This document shows, piece by piece, positions 5,557-11,947 of a DNA stretch of 11,947 nucleotides. Each line of letters begins with the position of its first letter. Position 1 is the first letter of the stretch. The notes beneath the pieces are model-generated. The model searched no databases, had not been told where the DNA came from, and worked only from the letters and a program-made list of their open reading frames with translations. Both the position numbers and the translations under genes were made by a program. The DNA is from Lachnospiraceae bacterium UBA1766 (GTDB lineage Bacteria > Bacillota > Clostridia > Lachnospirales > Lachnospiraceae): contig DCGY01000065.1 in the NCBI GenBank assembly GCA_002314715.1, forward strand, positions 1 to 11,947. Direction: 5' to 3'.

Positions 5557-7935
5557 ATGAAACAAAAAGTGAAACTATATCGTCGAATTCTGAAAAGTAT
5601 ATTTTGGAAGTCAAAGGATACGAAATGGATTATTCTGATGACTGCATTCGTGATTACGGTTGTTTCGGTAATTTCTGCTACCGGCGAAAGTATTGAAAAA
5701 TCCTTTTATCAGGCGCTGTATCAATCTTCTCAGTATGATTATATGATAGCAGACCTGAGTTATCAGGAGGCAAAAGAGTATGTGGAGTCGGTTTCCCAAA
5801 ATTATCCGAATGCGTCTCGGATGCTTGCTACGAATGCATTTCTGCTGGATATACCGGACAGTGAGTTTTATCTTAATGTAATCGGTATGGAGGGGGACTG
5901 CCGGAAGATATATCGCCTTGATGTATCAGAGGGGGAATTTCCCCGAGATAAGAATGAAATTGTGTTAGACAATCGATTTAAGAGTTATTTTGACAAAGCG
6001 TATAAAATTGGAGATGAGATTGAATTTTCCGTATTTTCTCAGGAAACAATGGACAGTGAGAAGATATGTTATAAAATATGTGGCTTTTTTATGGCTGAAA
6101 ATGACGGGGGTTATGAACTGTATGGATTTACCGATTTGCAGGGTGCAAATCGGGCATTGCAGAAAGCGAATCACGGAGGAAGCTATCTGGCAATGGTGTG
6201 TGCCGAGGAGGCAAGCATAGACAGCATTTCTGAAATGCTGTCGGATCTAAACGATGAACTTCGTATGAAGGTGGTTATGAATCATACACGTTTACAAATG
6301 ATAGAGGATCGGGATGGGGCGACCAGCTCCTTTGCAAACGCGTTTCGATATATAGGAATCTTTATAGCAATCACATCCTTCGCACTCCTGTTTAATATGT
6401 TTCAAATGACTACGGTACATGTGGTGAAGCAGTTGGGGCTTATGCGTTGTATTGGACTGAATAAAAGGCAGCTGTTTGGAGGTTTGTTTTTGAATTTACT
6501 GCTTTATCTGATAAGCGGTATGGGGATCGGATTTGTTTTGTATTTGATTTTGGAAAAAATATTTGGACAAATCCTTATGAGTCGATTCCTGGGGGGATTT
6601 GATATTTCGGATGCAGTGGATTTGCAGTGGCATTTTAATGTGACATCCTTTGCACAAAGCACATTATTAATTTTCCTGATTATGTTGATTGTCTACAGCA
6701 GAGTGGTACTTCAGATTTTGCGGATGACTCCTTTGGCGGCAATCGAATACAGAGGGGAAGGAAAAATTGTAACACAAAAAGAAAAAAGCAAAAAAGATAA
6801 ATTGATTCCGTTTTTGGGGAAAAGAAACCTGGCACGCAACAAATGGCGAAGTATTTATACGGCGGTCACTGTATTTGTAATGTGCTTTTTGGTCTGTACC
6901 ATTGTGACGATTCTGGGAAACGTGGACTTGTTTGATATGGATGCACTGAAAAAGGGAAATCAGTTCGATTACGAATTTTTCGGAGACAGTGAGCACTCCT
7001 TTTTGACAACAGAAGATTTGGAGAAAATCGCCGGTTTAAAGGGAGTGGAAAATGTTGGGGCATCCAGAAGAGCAGTATACGAGTTTTTCCGGGAAAAGGA
7101 TGCAGTCATAAACGCAGATACATTGGTGGAAACAAGAGTTTATACAGACAGCCTGTTTGCAAGAATTTGTGAAGAGAACAACGTGCGTTATGATGAAAGC
7201 CAGGGAAAAGCCACTGTGCTGCGACTTGTGGATGAACCTGTTTCGCAGGAATCAATTCTTCTGTATGACAAGCAACAGGAGGAAAGAAGATTTCCGATTG
7301 ATGCAATTATTTATAAGGATATTTACAGTGAATCCATGCCGATGACCCAAAGAGTGTATTTGATCATGAATGAAGCTGCGGCGAAAACGTATTTCGGTGA
7401 TTTGAATTATAATGTGATATTTGTATCCACAAAAGAGAAAATCTCCGGACTTAATCAAACGGAGGAATATTTAAAAGATAATGGATTCGATATGTACTCC
7501 GTGGATTTGAAGGCAAATAATTCAGATGCCCGTACCCAACTGCAGTCCATTATCTGTATTGCAATTTATCTTGTTTTCTGTGTGGGACTTATGACGATTG
7601 TGAATATTGTATGCAATATCAGTATTAACATCCAAATGCGTATGCGTGAGTATGGAATCATGATTTCGCTGGGAATGAGTCGGAAAGAGATTGTACGCCT
7701 GATTATATACGAGATAATGATTGTGGTAGAAAAAGCGGTTTTGGTTGCATTGCCACTAAGCGTAGTCACTGCCTTCGGCGTGGTGTCCATGGTTGGGCAG
7801 GAGATTCATTTGATGAAAATTTTGGGAGTTGCGATGATAAGTGCACTCCTGGTTTACGGAATGAACTATTTGATTTGCCTGATAAAGGGCAGTCGTGAAT
7901 TTTCCAAAAACATATTGGGGATTGTACAGAAATAG
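5557..7935 (+). CDS. FtsX-family (MacB/SalY-type) ABC transporter permease
   Basis: A 792-aa membrane protein with about eight spans (near 23-42, 258-282, 308-332, 365-386, 430-453, 661-688, 717-745 and 752-776). Two large extracellular domains lie at about 43-257 and 454-660. Each half ends in an FtsX-type domain: LGLMRCIGLNKRQL (293-306) and YGIMISLGMSRKEI (699-712) are the matching cytoplasmic coupling motifs, so this is a duplicated permease. AGAGG (5547-5551) is the likely RBS. Its ATPase follows 18 bp later. Proteins of this type act as mechanotransmitters or extruders of antimicrobial peptides and lipoproteins, and some sense peptides with a two-component system. It is longer than the roughly 650-aa BceB type and has two external domains rather than one, so it is not a typical BceB. 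Next to a bacteriocin-like operon, self-resistance or signal-peptide handling is plausible but unproven. Confidence 0.9.
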   Translation: MKQKVKLYRRILKSIFWKSKDTKWIILMTAFVITVVSVISATGESIEKSFYQALYQSSQYDYMIADLSYQEAKEYVESVSQNYPNASRMLATNAFLLDIPDSEFYLNVIGMEGDCRKIYRLDVSEGEFPRDKNEIVLDNRFKSYFDKAYKIGDEIEFSVFSQETMDSEKICYKICGFFMAENDGGYELYGFTDLQGANRALQKANHGGSYLAMVCAEEASIDSISEMLSDLNDELRMKVVMNHTRLQMIEDRDGATSSFANAFRYIGIFIAITSFALLFNMFQMTTVHVVKQLGLMRCIGLNKRQLFGGLFLNLLLYLISGMGIGFVLYLILEKIFGQILMSRFLGGFDISDAVDLQWHFNVTSFAQSTLLIFLIMLIVYSRVVLQILRMTPLAAIEYRGEGKIVTQKEKSKKDKLIPFLGKRNLARNKWRSIYTAVTVFVMCFLVCTIVTILGNVDLFDMDALKKGNQFDYEFFGDSEHSFLTTEDLEKIAGLKGVENVGASRRAVYEFFREKDAVINADTLVETRVYTDSLFARICEENNVRYDESQGKATVLRLVDEPVSQESILLYDKQQEERRFPIDAIIYKDIYSESMPMTQRVYLIMNEAAAKTYFGDLNYNVIFVSTKEKISGLNQTEEYLKDNGFDMYSVDLKANNSDARTQLQSIICIAIYLVFCVGLMTIVNIVCNISINIQMRMREYGIMISLGMSRKEIVRLIIYEIMIVVEKAVLVALPLSVVTAFGVVSMVGQEIHLMKILGVAMISALLVYGMNYLICLIKGSREFSKNILGIVQK

Positions 7936-7953
7936 AATGGAGATAGGGTTGGA

Positions 7954-8649
7954 ATGAGCTATATTCAGTTAAAATCTTTGTATAAGGTGTACTCGCAGGG
8001 AACCGATAAAGTGTATGCGCTAAACGATCTTTCTATGGAAATTGAAAAGGGAGAATTTCTCGTGATTCTTGGTCCCAGCGGTTCCGGTAAAAGCACATTG
8101 TTACACATACTTGGCGGATTGGATAATCCTACTGAGGGTGAAGTGGTGATTGATGGAGTAAATATTGCCGGATACTCAGATGACGAGCTTGCAAAATATC
8201 GAAGAAGCGATGTGGGTTTTGTATTTCAGGCTTTTAATCTTTTGCCTTCGCTAACCGCTATCGAAAACATTGAAATGCCCTTATTGATTGATGGAAAATC
8301 AATGGATCGGGAATATATGGATGAGGTAATGGAGTGCCTGGAGATAAAGAAATTACAGAAGAGACTTCCGTCACAAATGTCCGGAGGACAGCAGCAAAGA
8401 ATTGCAATTGCGAGAGCGTTATCCAATAAGCCGAAGATGATTTTGGCAGATGAGCCTACCGGTAATTTGGATTCGGAGATTAGTGATAAAGTGTTGAAGC
8501 TTTTGAAAGAAACCTGTAAAAAATACGGTCAGACCCTGATTATGATTACACATAATGAAGAAATCGCGAACCAGGCAGATAGAGTGGTACGTATTAAGGA
8601 TGGAAAGGCTTTCATGCAGAGGAAAATTCAGAAAAGGTATATTCCATAA
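7954..8649 (+). CDS. MacB/LolD-type ABC transporter ATP-binding protein
   Basis: A 231-aa ATPase of the family that pairs with FtsX-type permeases. Walker A is GPSGSGKST (40-48), the Q-loop is FQAFNLLP with Q92, the signature is MSGGQQQR (142-149), Walker B is ILADEPTGNLD (163-173) and the switch His is H200. EPTGNLDSE and FQAFNLLPSLTA are typical of the LolD/SalX/BceA group. All catalytic motifs are intact. It starts 18 bp after the permease, with AGGG (7945-7948) as RBS, so the two are one transcription unit. A short basic tail (about 219-231) follows the core. A terminator lies about 80 bp downstream, before the regulator promoter. Confidence 0.94.
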   Translation: MSYIQLKSLYKVYSQGTDKVYALNDLSMEIEKGEFLVILGPSGSGKSTLLHILGGLDNPTEGEVVIDGVNIAGYSDDELAKYRRSDVGFVFQAFNLLPSLTAIENIEMPLLIDGKSMDREYMDEVMECLEIKKLQKRLPSQMSGGQQQRIAIARALSNKPKMILADEPTGNLDSEISDKVLKLLKETCKKYGQTLIMITHNEEIANQADRVVRIKDGKAFMQRKIQKRYIP

Positions 8650-8728
8650 TCAATAAAAAACTCATTCTGCAATAGTTTGAGGCGATTCATTACATATTCG
8701 TTCGGTGTAAAACCCTGAAAATGAGAAC

Positions 8729-8767
8729 AAAACTCTGACCCCCTTCGACCGGGTGAGGGTTTTGTTT
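8729..8767 (+). terminator. Terminator after the FtsX-type transporter, with a possible alternative pairing
   Basis: AAAACTCTGACCC (8729-8741) pairs with GGGTGAGGGTTTT (8751-8763) with one mismatch and one wobble, followed by GTTT. Upstream, AAAACCCT (8709-8716) is perfectly complementary to AGGGTTTT (8756-8763), so the 3' arm could instead pair there and break the terminator. Whether this is used is unknown. Confidence 0.7.
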
Positions 8768-8794
8768 GCGTGTTGAAAAAAAGTATTATATAAT
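8766..8794 (+). promoter_or_regulatory. Promoter of the LytTR regulator/kinase operon
   Basis: The perfect -10 TATAAT (8789-8794) lies 17 bp after TTGCGT (8766-8771). The -35 matches consensus at three of six positions. It overlaps the end of the preceding terminator, giving a start near 8801 and a leader of about 30 nt. No pair of TGTCGTTCATC-type repeats precedes it, so the regulatory genes may not be autoregulated by the same motif. Confidence 0.65.
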
Positions 8795-8832
8795 GTTGTG
8801 GGGATTACAGAGAAGAAAGGGGATAGCACCGG

Positions 8833-9549
8833 ATGATTACGATTGGTATATGTGATGATGAAGCGATATTTCGGGAACAAATACGTAATATATGTCTTCA
8901 GTACTTTGAAGGAAAAAATATACCTTTTCAGTGTTTGGAGTTTGCTTCGGCAGAGGAAGTACTGGCATATCGGGGCGAGTCTCTGACGCTGTTATTTCTG
9001 GATGTGGAAATGGCCGGTATTACCGGAATTGAATTAAAAGAGGAAATCGAAAGAACCGACAGAGTATGGCGCATTGTTTTTGTAACCAGCCATGAGGAGG
9101 TTATCGGACAGGCTTTTGGACTGAAAACCATGGGGTTTGCCAGAAAACCGGTGGATGCCAAAGTGGCGGAAAAATGGATTTCGATTGCGGTGGAGGAACA
9201 GGAAGCCAATAAAGTATTCCGGTTTACTACAGAGAAGGGTGATTTGTATATCCGTGAAAATGAAATTCTGTATTTGGAATCAGAAGGTAATTATTCCTAT
9301 GTTCACACCCAAAAAGAGAAGATATTTGTATGTGAAAGCCTAAAAAAATGCGAAGAAATTGTTGCAAATAGGGATTGTATTCGAATTCATAAATCCTATT
9401 TGGTGAATATGCAGGAAATAAAGGATGTTTCCGTTACCCAGGTCACTATGAAAAATGGAACATCCATTCCAATCGGAAGAACCTACCGGGATGAAGTGAA
9501 GACGAAATACCACAGCTATTTAAAAGCGGTAGCTTTGAGGAGAGTGTAA
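8833..9549 (+). CDS. LytTR-family response regulator (AgrA/ComE-like)
   Basis: A 238-aa two-component regulator. The N-terminal receiver (about 1-120) has the acidic pair D8/D9, the phospho-acceptor D57 in LLFLDVEM, T85 and K105 in ARKP. The C-terminal LytTR DNA-binding domain (about 128-233) contains EILYLESEGNYSYVH, RIHKSYLVN and IPIGRTYRDEVK, which are hallmark segments. LytTR regulators bind tandem short direct repeats and activate bacteriocin, competence and quorum-sensing genes. It has its own promoter (8766-8794) and an AAAGGGG Shine-Dalgarno sequence at 8816-8822. The kinase gene begins at the next base after its stop codon. Its probable targets are the repeats at 660-690 and 10859-10889, inferred from motif form, spacing and proximity. 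Confidence 0.95.
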   Translation: MITIGICDDEAIFREQIRNICLQYFEGKNIPFQCLEFASAEEVLAYRGESLTLLFLDVEMAGITGIELKEEIERTDRVWRIVFVTSHEEVIGQAFGLKTMGFARKPVDAKVAEKWISIAVEEQEANKVFRFTTEKGDLYIRENEILYLESEGNYSYVHTQKEKIFVCESLKKCEEIVANRDCIRIHKSYLVNMQEIKDVSVTQVTMKNGTSIPIGRTYRDEVKTKYHSYLKAVALRRV

Positions 9550-10827
9550 ATGATAGAGGTTATTATATTTACATTGATCGGTTACCCTATTTTTTATGTG
9601 GGAGCACAAAACGTCTTTGGAATACGCTTTACCCGGAAAATATTACCCTATGTGATCGTAATCGGCGGAACCTGTGCGATACAGTGCATTTTTCACCCGA
9701 GCTGGGGCGATCCGATTATCGATTTAATCATATTTTCCTGTGATATGCTGGGGATGCTTTTGCTGGCGGAAAAGGATAAATGGAAAGCGTTTTTTCTGTT
9801 TCCGGTGCTTTATTTTTTGACGACGATTATGAACCTTTTGATGTCTTACGGGGAAGCTGCTTTATTGGGAATTGAGCAAAACGATGTGAGAATGTCCTTT
9901 GCTTTGACGTTGATTATAGAACCTTTTGCGCTTTTGGTGTATTTAATCGTTGGTTTCGTGGCCCGCAAGATAAATCTGCAGGGAGCCAAGCTGAATTTTG
10001 GCCAGTATGTTTTTCAGATTGCTGCTGTAATCTGTTTCTTTATACAGGTGGGACTCATGCAAGGATTTGCGGAAGGAGATCCACTTGTCTGGCAATACAA
10101 GCAGTGGTTTATTATCGCTACAATTGTGACTTCGATTCTTTTCTTCGGCTTGATGATTTTGCAACAGTTTATTTTAGCTCAGAAGTATACCCTGGAAAGG
10201 GATAACGAAAATTACCGTAAATTCCTGGAGCAACAGGAACAGTATGTGAACCTGGTGATTCGGGCGGATGAAAAGAAGCGTAAGATGCATCATGATATGC
10301 GTGCTCATATAACTGCCTTGTCGTACTTGAGTGAAAAGGGAGATTTGGAAGCAATAAAAGCCTATCTCAAAGAAATGGAGCATGGTATAAAACAGTTTCA
10401 GGTGGAAAAATTCACCGGTATATACGCTGTGGATGCAATTATCAGTGAATGGCACCAGCGAATAAAAGAAAAGGATATCGAGTGGCAGTGGTCCGGTGAA
10501 CTGACGGATGCCGAAGAATACACGGTATATGATTTGTGCGTTATTTTTTCGAATGTTTTAAGTAATGCTTACGAGGCTGCCGTAAAATGTTCGGAAGGAG
10601 GATATGTTCATTTGAAATGTGCTACGATGGAGAAACAGATTGTCATTGACATTGTCAATTCCTGCGTGGATCAAATCATATCCAACGAAAAACCGAGCAC
10701 GTCCAAAGAAGATAAGGCCAGTCACGGTTTTGGATTGCAGAATGTGGAAGACGTGGTTAAGAAGTACAACGGAACGATAGAATACGACAGACAAAAGGAA
10801 TGCTTTCGGCTATCGATTGTGATGTAA
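9550..10827 (+). CDS. GHKL-type (AgrC-like) sensor histidine kinase
   Basis: A 425-aa membrane kinase. The first 210 residues hold six or seven hydrophobic spans (near 4-20, 33-49, 55-73, 78-98, 117-136, 152-172 and 184-206), as in peptide-sensing AgrC/ComD/PlnB kinases. A helical linker leads to the phospho-acceptor box MHHDMRAHITAL, where H248 (HD pair) is the likely site. The ATP-binding domain has the N box FSNVLSNAYEAA (333-344; N335, N339) and the G box GFGLQN (393-398). The absence of large external domains fits sensing of a small peptide at the membrane. It starts directly at the regulator stop codon (TAAATG), so the pair is co-translated. The 25-aa peptide gene lies about 140 bp downstream and is the obvious candidate ligand source. 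Confidence 0.94.
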   Translation: MIEVIIFTLIGYPIFYVGAQNVFGIRFTRKILPYVIVIGGTCAIQCIFHPSWGDPIIDLIIFSCDMLGMLLLAEKDKWKAFFLFPVLYFLTTIMNLLMSYGEAALLGIEQNDVRMSFALTLIIEPFALLVYLIVGFVARKINLQGAKLNFGQYVFQIAAVICFFIQVGLMQGFAEGDPLVWQYKQWFIIATIVTSILFFGLMILQQFILAQKYTLERDNENYRKFLEQQEQYVNLVIRADEKKRKMHHDMRAHITALSYLSEKGDLEAIKAYLKEMEHGIKQFQVEKFTGIYAVDAIISEWHQRIKEKDIEWQWSGELTDAEEYTVYDLCVIFSNVLSNAYEAAVKCSEGGYVHLKCATMEKQIVIDIVNSCVDQIISNEKPSTSKEDKASHGFGLQNVEDVVKKYNGTIEYDRQKECFRLSIVM

Positions 10828-10853
10828 GATGCTTTTGGGCCCGGAAACAACGG

Positions 10854-10889
10854 AAATATGTCGTTCATCATAAAAATATGTCGTTCATC
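10854..10889 (+). promoter_or_regulatory. Perfect tandem direct repeats, probable LytTR regulator binding site (peptide gene)
   Basis: AAATATGTCGTTCATC occurs twice without mismatch, at 10854-10869 and 10874-10889, start to start 20 bp. The 11-bp core TGTCGTTCATC is the same motif as in the pair at 660-690. The second copy ends 9 bp before the -35 at 10899, exactly as in the precursor operon. It begins 26 bp after the kinase stop codon. Direct use by the neighbouring LytTR regulator is inferred. Confidence 0.85.
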
Positions 10890-10898
10890 CGGAAATTT

Positions 10899-10927
10899 TT
10901 GACATTTCCATAGGATTCGATTATGAT
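10899..10927 (+). promoter_or_regulatory. Sigma-A promoter of the 25-aa peptide gene
   Basis: Consensus -35 TTGACA (10899-10904), a 17-bp spacer and -10 TATGAT (10922-10927). This is a stronger core promoter than its twin at 700-728, so the peptide gene may have basal expression while the precursor operon depends more on activation. A 6-bp inverted repeat, GGAAAT (10891-10896) and ATTTCC (10904-10909), flanks the -35 and could hold another regulator. Start expected near 10934. Confidence 0.85.
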
Positions 10928-10964
10928 TCAAATCAGATAAATACTTTTTAGAGGAGGCGCTATT

Positions 10965-11042
10965 ATGTTGGACCCGATGATTTGTACCGGACTTGGAATT
11001 TGGCCCTTTTTCACTTTTCTTTATGAGATGCTTACAAAATAA
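10965..11042 (+). CDS. 25-aa hydrophobic peptide, candidate signal peptide precursor
   Basis: A short gene with a strong RBS (GAGGAGG, 10951-10957, seven bases before the ATG) behind a consensus promoter and followed by a strong terminator. The product begins MLDPMICTGLGIWPFF and ends in Lys25, with Tyr20 and Glu21 near the end. It has one Cys (C7), one Trp (W13), a Gly-x-Gly turn and charges only at D3, E21 and K25. It has no double-glycine leader and is much shorter than usual AgrD precursors. Directly beside an AgrC-like kinase and controlled by the same repeat cassette as the precursor operon, it most likely encodes the inducing peptide. Alternatives are a small membrane subunit or a second peptide substrate. 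I know no family for it. The gene call is good; the function is inferred. Confidence 0.75.
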   Translation: MLDPMICTGLGIWPFFTFLYEMLTK

Positions 11043-11081
11043 TCTTTTTACTTTTGGGGTATATTATCGTAGATAATAAAC

Positions 11082-11123
11082 AAAAAGGCCCTCTTCGTGA
11101 AATGCACGAGGAGGGCTCTTTTT
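11082..11123. terminator. Bidirectional terminator between the peptide gene and the aquaporin gene
   Basis: AAAAAGGCCCTCTTCGTG (11082-11099) pairs with CACGAGGAGGGCTCTTTTT (11105-11123), with one bulged T and one wobble, around the loop AAATG. The A run on one side and T run on the other let it stop transcription from both directions: the peptide gene on the plus strand and the convergent aquaporin gene on the minus strand. Confidence 0.9.
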
Positions 11124-11145
11124 GTTGTATGATTAAGAAATCAAC

Positions 11146-11847
11146 TTATTTCTCTGCTTCCAGATATTTGTAAACGACTGCAGCAAGAGCAGCACCTACA
11201 AAGGGACCAACGATGAATACCCATAAGCAGAGGATGGGAGCGGTATTGCCGCTGATGGCTGCTACGATAGCAGGTCCGATACTTCTTGCAGGGTTAACGC
11301 TGGTACCGGTTAAGCCGATGCCAAGGATGTGTACTAAGGTAAGGGTGAAACCGATTACGATACCGGCGAAGGAACCGTGGTTTGCCTTCTTGGAGGTAAC
11401 ACCAAGGATTACCATTACGAAGATAAAGGTCAATACGATTTCTACCAAAAGACCGGCGATTGCGCTGCTTCCTACACCTGCCAGGCCGTTGGAGCCAAAG
11501 CCTCCGGTTTTGTCGGTTACGCTACCTGCGGTAAAGATTACTGCCAGCACGCCTGCACCGGCCAAAGCGCCGAGGCACTGTGAAATTACATAGCCGATAA
11601 ATTCGGTTACGCTGATTCCGCCACTCATCAATACGCCCAAGGAAACGGCGGGATTGATATGGCAACCGCTGATATTGCCTACACAGTAAGCCATACCTAC
11701 GATGACGAGACCGAATGCAAAAGCGGTGAGAATGTAACCACAGCCATTTGCTGCGTCACAGCCGACTAACATTGCGGTACCACATCCCAGAATAACCAGA
11801 ACCATGGTTCCGATGAATTCTGCGACATATTTTTTTGTTGAATTCAT
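11146..11847 (-). CDS. aqpZ: Aquaporin, AqpZ-type water channel
   Basis: A 233-aa MIP-family channel with six membrane spans and two pore half-helices. The two NPA motifs are in HINPAVS (NPA 65-67) and SVNPARS (NPA 185-187). The selectivity filter can be read by comparison with E. coli AqpZ: F45, H173, T182 and R188 match its Phe43, His174, Thr183 and Arg189. This points to an orthodox water channel rather than a glycerol facilitator. ATG at 11847 (minus strand) was chosen because AGAGAGG (plus 11856-11862) lies eight bases upstream and the protein then starts at the usual family position; the frame stays open another 30 codons upstream without family resemblance. It is convergent with the peptide gene, is more GC-rich than the maturase region and looks like the right border of the accessory block. 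I saw no clear promoter in the remaining 100 bp. Confidence 0.93.
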   Translation of the reverse strand: MNSTKKYVAEFIGTMVLVILGCGTAMLVGCDAANGCGYILTAFAFGLVIVGMAYCVGNISGCHINPAVSLGVLMSGGISVTEFIGYVISQCLGALAGAGVLAVIFTAGSVTDKTGGFGSNGLAGVGSSAIAGLLVEIVLTFIFVMVILGVTSKKANHGSFAGIVIGFTLTLVHILGIGLTGTSVNPARSIGPAIVAAISGNTAPILCLWVFIVGPFVGAALAAVVYKYLEAEK

Positions 11848-11947
11848 GATAAATTCCTCTCTTTCTTTGCTAAAGATTTTGCTTTTATGTATATCGGAAG
11901 AAGTCGAAAATAAATAAGTGCGTTGGTAGATTTCCAACCTAATTGCA

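Noticed and set aside
5465..5560. A 31-codon ORF (starting MTGYDDWKICESACGMDL) whose TGA overlaps the ATG of the FtsX permease gene.
   Set aside because: It contains a strong terminator hairpin and T run (5503-5539) and has no convincing RBS. The ATGA overlap is probably chance, though two Cys in CESAC make it worth a glance.
8682..8706. Possible extra LytTR half-sites (GATTCATTA and TCGTTCG) upstream of the regulator promoter.
   Set aside because: They match the 11-bp motif poorly, lack the 20-bp spacing and lie before a terminator, far from the -35 at 8766.
11062..11078. A perfect 7-bp inverted repeat TATTATC/GATAATA after the 25-aa peptide gene.
   Set aside because: All-AT apart from one pair, no T run, and the strong terminator at 11082-11123 explains the 3' end.
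11848..11937. An N-terminal extension of the aquaporin (30 codons upstream of the chosen ATG).
   Set aside because: It has no aquaporin resemblance, and a good RBS sits immediately before the internal ATG at 11847.
1..11947. CRISPR arrays, tRNA or rRNA genes, insertion sequences and attachment sites.
   Set aside because: None seen: no regular spacer-repeat array, no cloverleaf-like stretch, no transposase-like ORF and no terminal inverted repeats.

Overview
The window looks like the chromosome of a low-GC Gram-positive anaerobe in the Clostridia, most plausibly a Lachnospiraceae-type gut or rumen bacterium. This rests on the MetK C-terminus, an AgrC/AgrA-like (GHKL kinase plus LytTR regulator) two-component pair, Gram-positive Shine-Dalgarno sequences and hairpin-plus-T-run terminators. 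Species cannot be told from the sequence. Two housekeeping-type genes, metK (left edge, partial) and an AqpZ-type aquaporin (right edge, opposite strand), bracket an accessory block of about 10 kb.

Left half (about 660-5540): a ribosomally synthesised, post-translationally modified peptide (RiPP) operon. It has a tiny Cys/Ala/Gly/Val-rich precursor (53 aa, five Cys, no charged residue), a leaky-looking hairpin, a radical SAM/SPASM maturase, a second protein that looks like a degenerate radical SAM/SPASM protein, and a two-gene ABC transporter (ATPase plus ABC-2 permease). These genes overlap or abut, and a strong terminator ends the unit. The precursor has two CxxxC pairs in its N-terminal half and a Ser/Thr/Ala-rich C-terminal half, which is the layout of hairpin sactipeptides such as thuricin CD or thurincin H.

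Right half (about 5557-11123): an FtsX-family ABC permease and its ATPase, then an independently promoted LytTR response regulator and GHKL histidine kinase, then a 25-aa peptide gene, ending in a bidirectional terminator shared with the convergent aquaporin gene.

The main observation is that the precursor operon and the 25-aa peptide gene carry the same control cassette. Each has two copies of an 11-bp motif close to TGTCGTTCATC, set exactly 20 bp apart, then 9 bp to a -35 box, then a 17-bp spacer and the same -10 box, TATGAT. Tandem repeats about two helical turns apart just upstream of -35 are the usual target form of LytTR regulators. The inferred circuit is: 25-aa peptide (candidate signal) -> GHKL kinase -> LytTR regulator -> both promoters. 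This would be cell-density or self-induced control of a sactipeptide-like product. No AgrB-type processing enzyme and no leader peptidase is encoded in the window.
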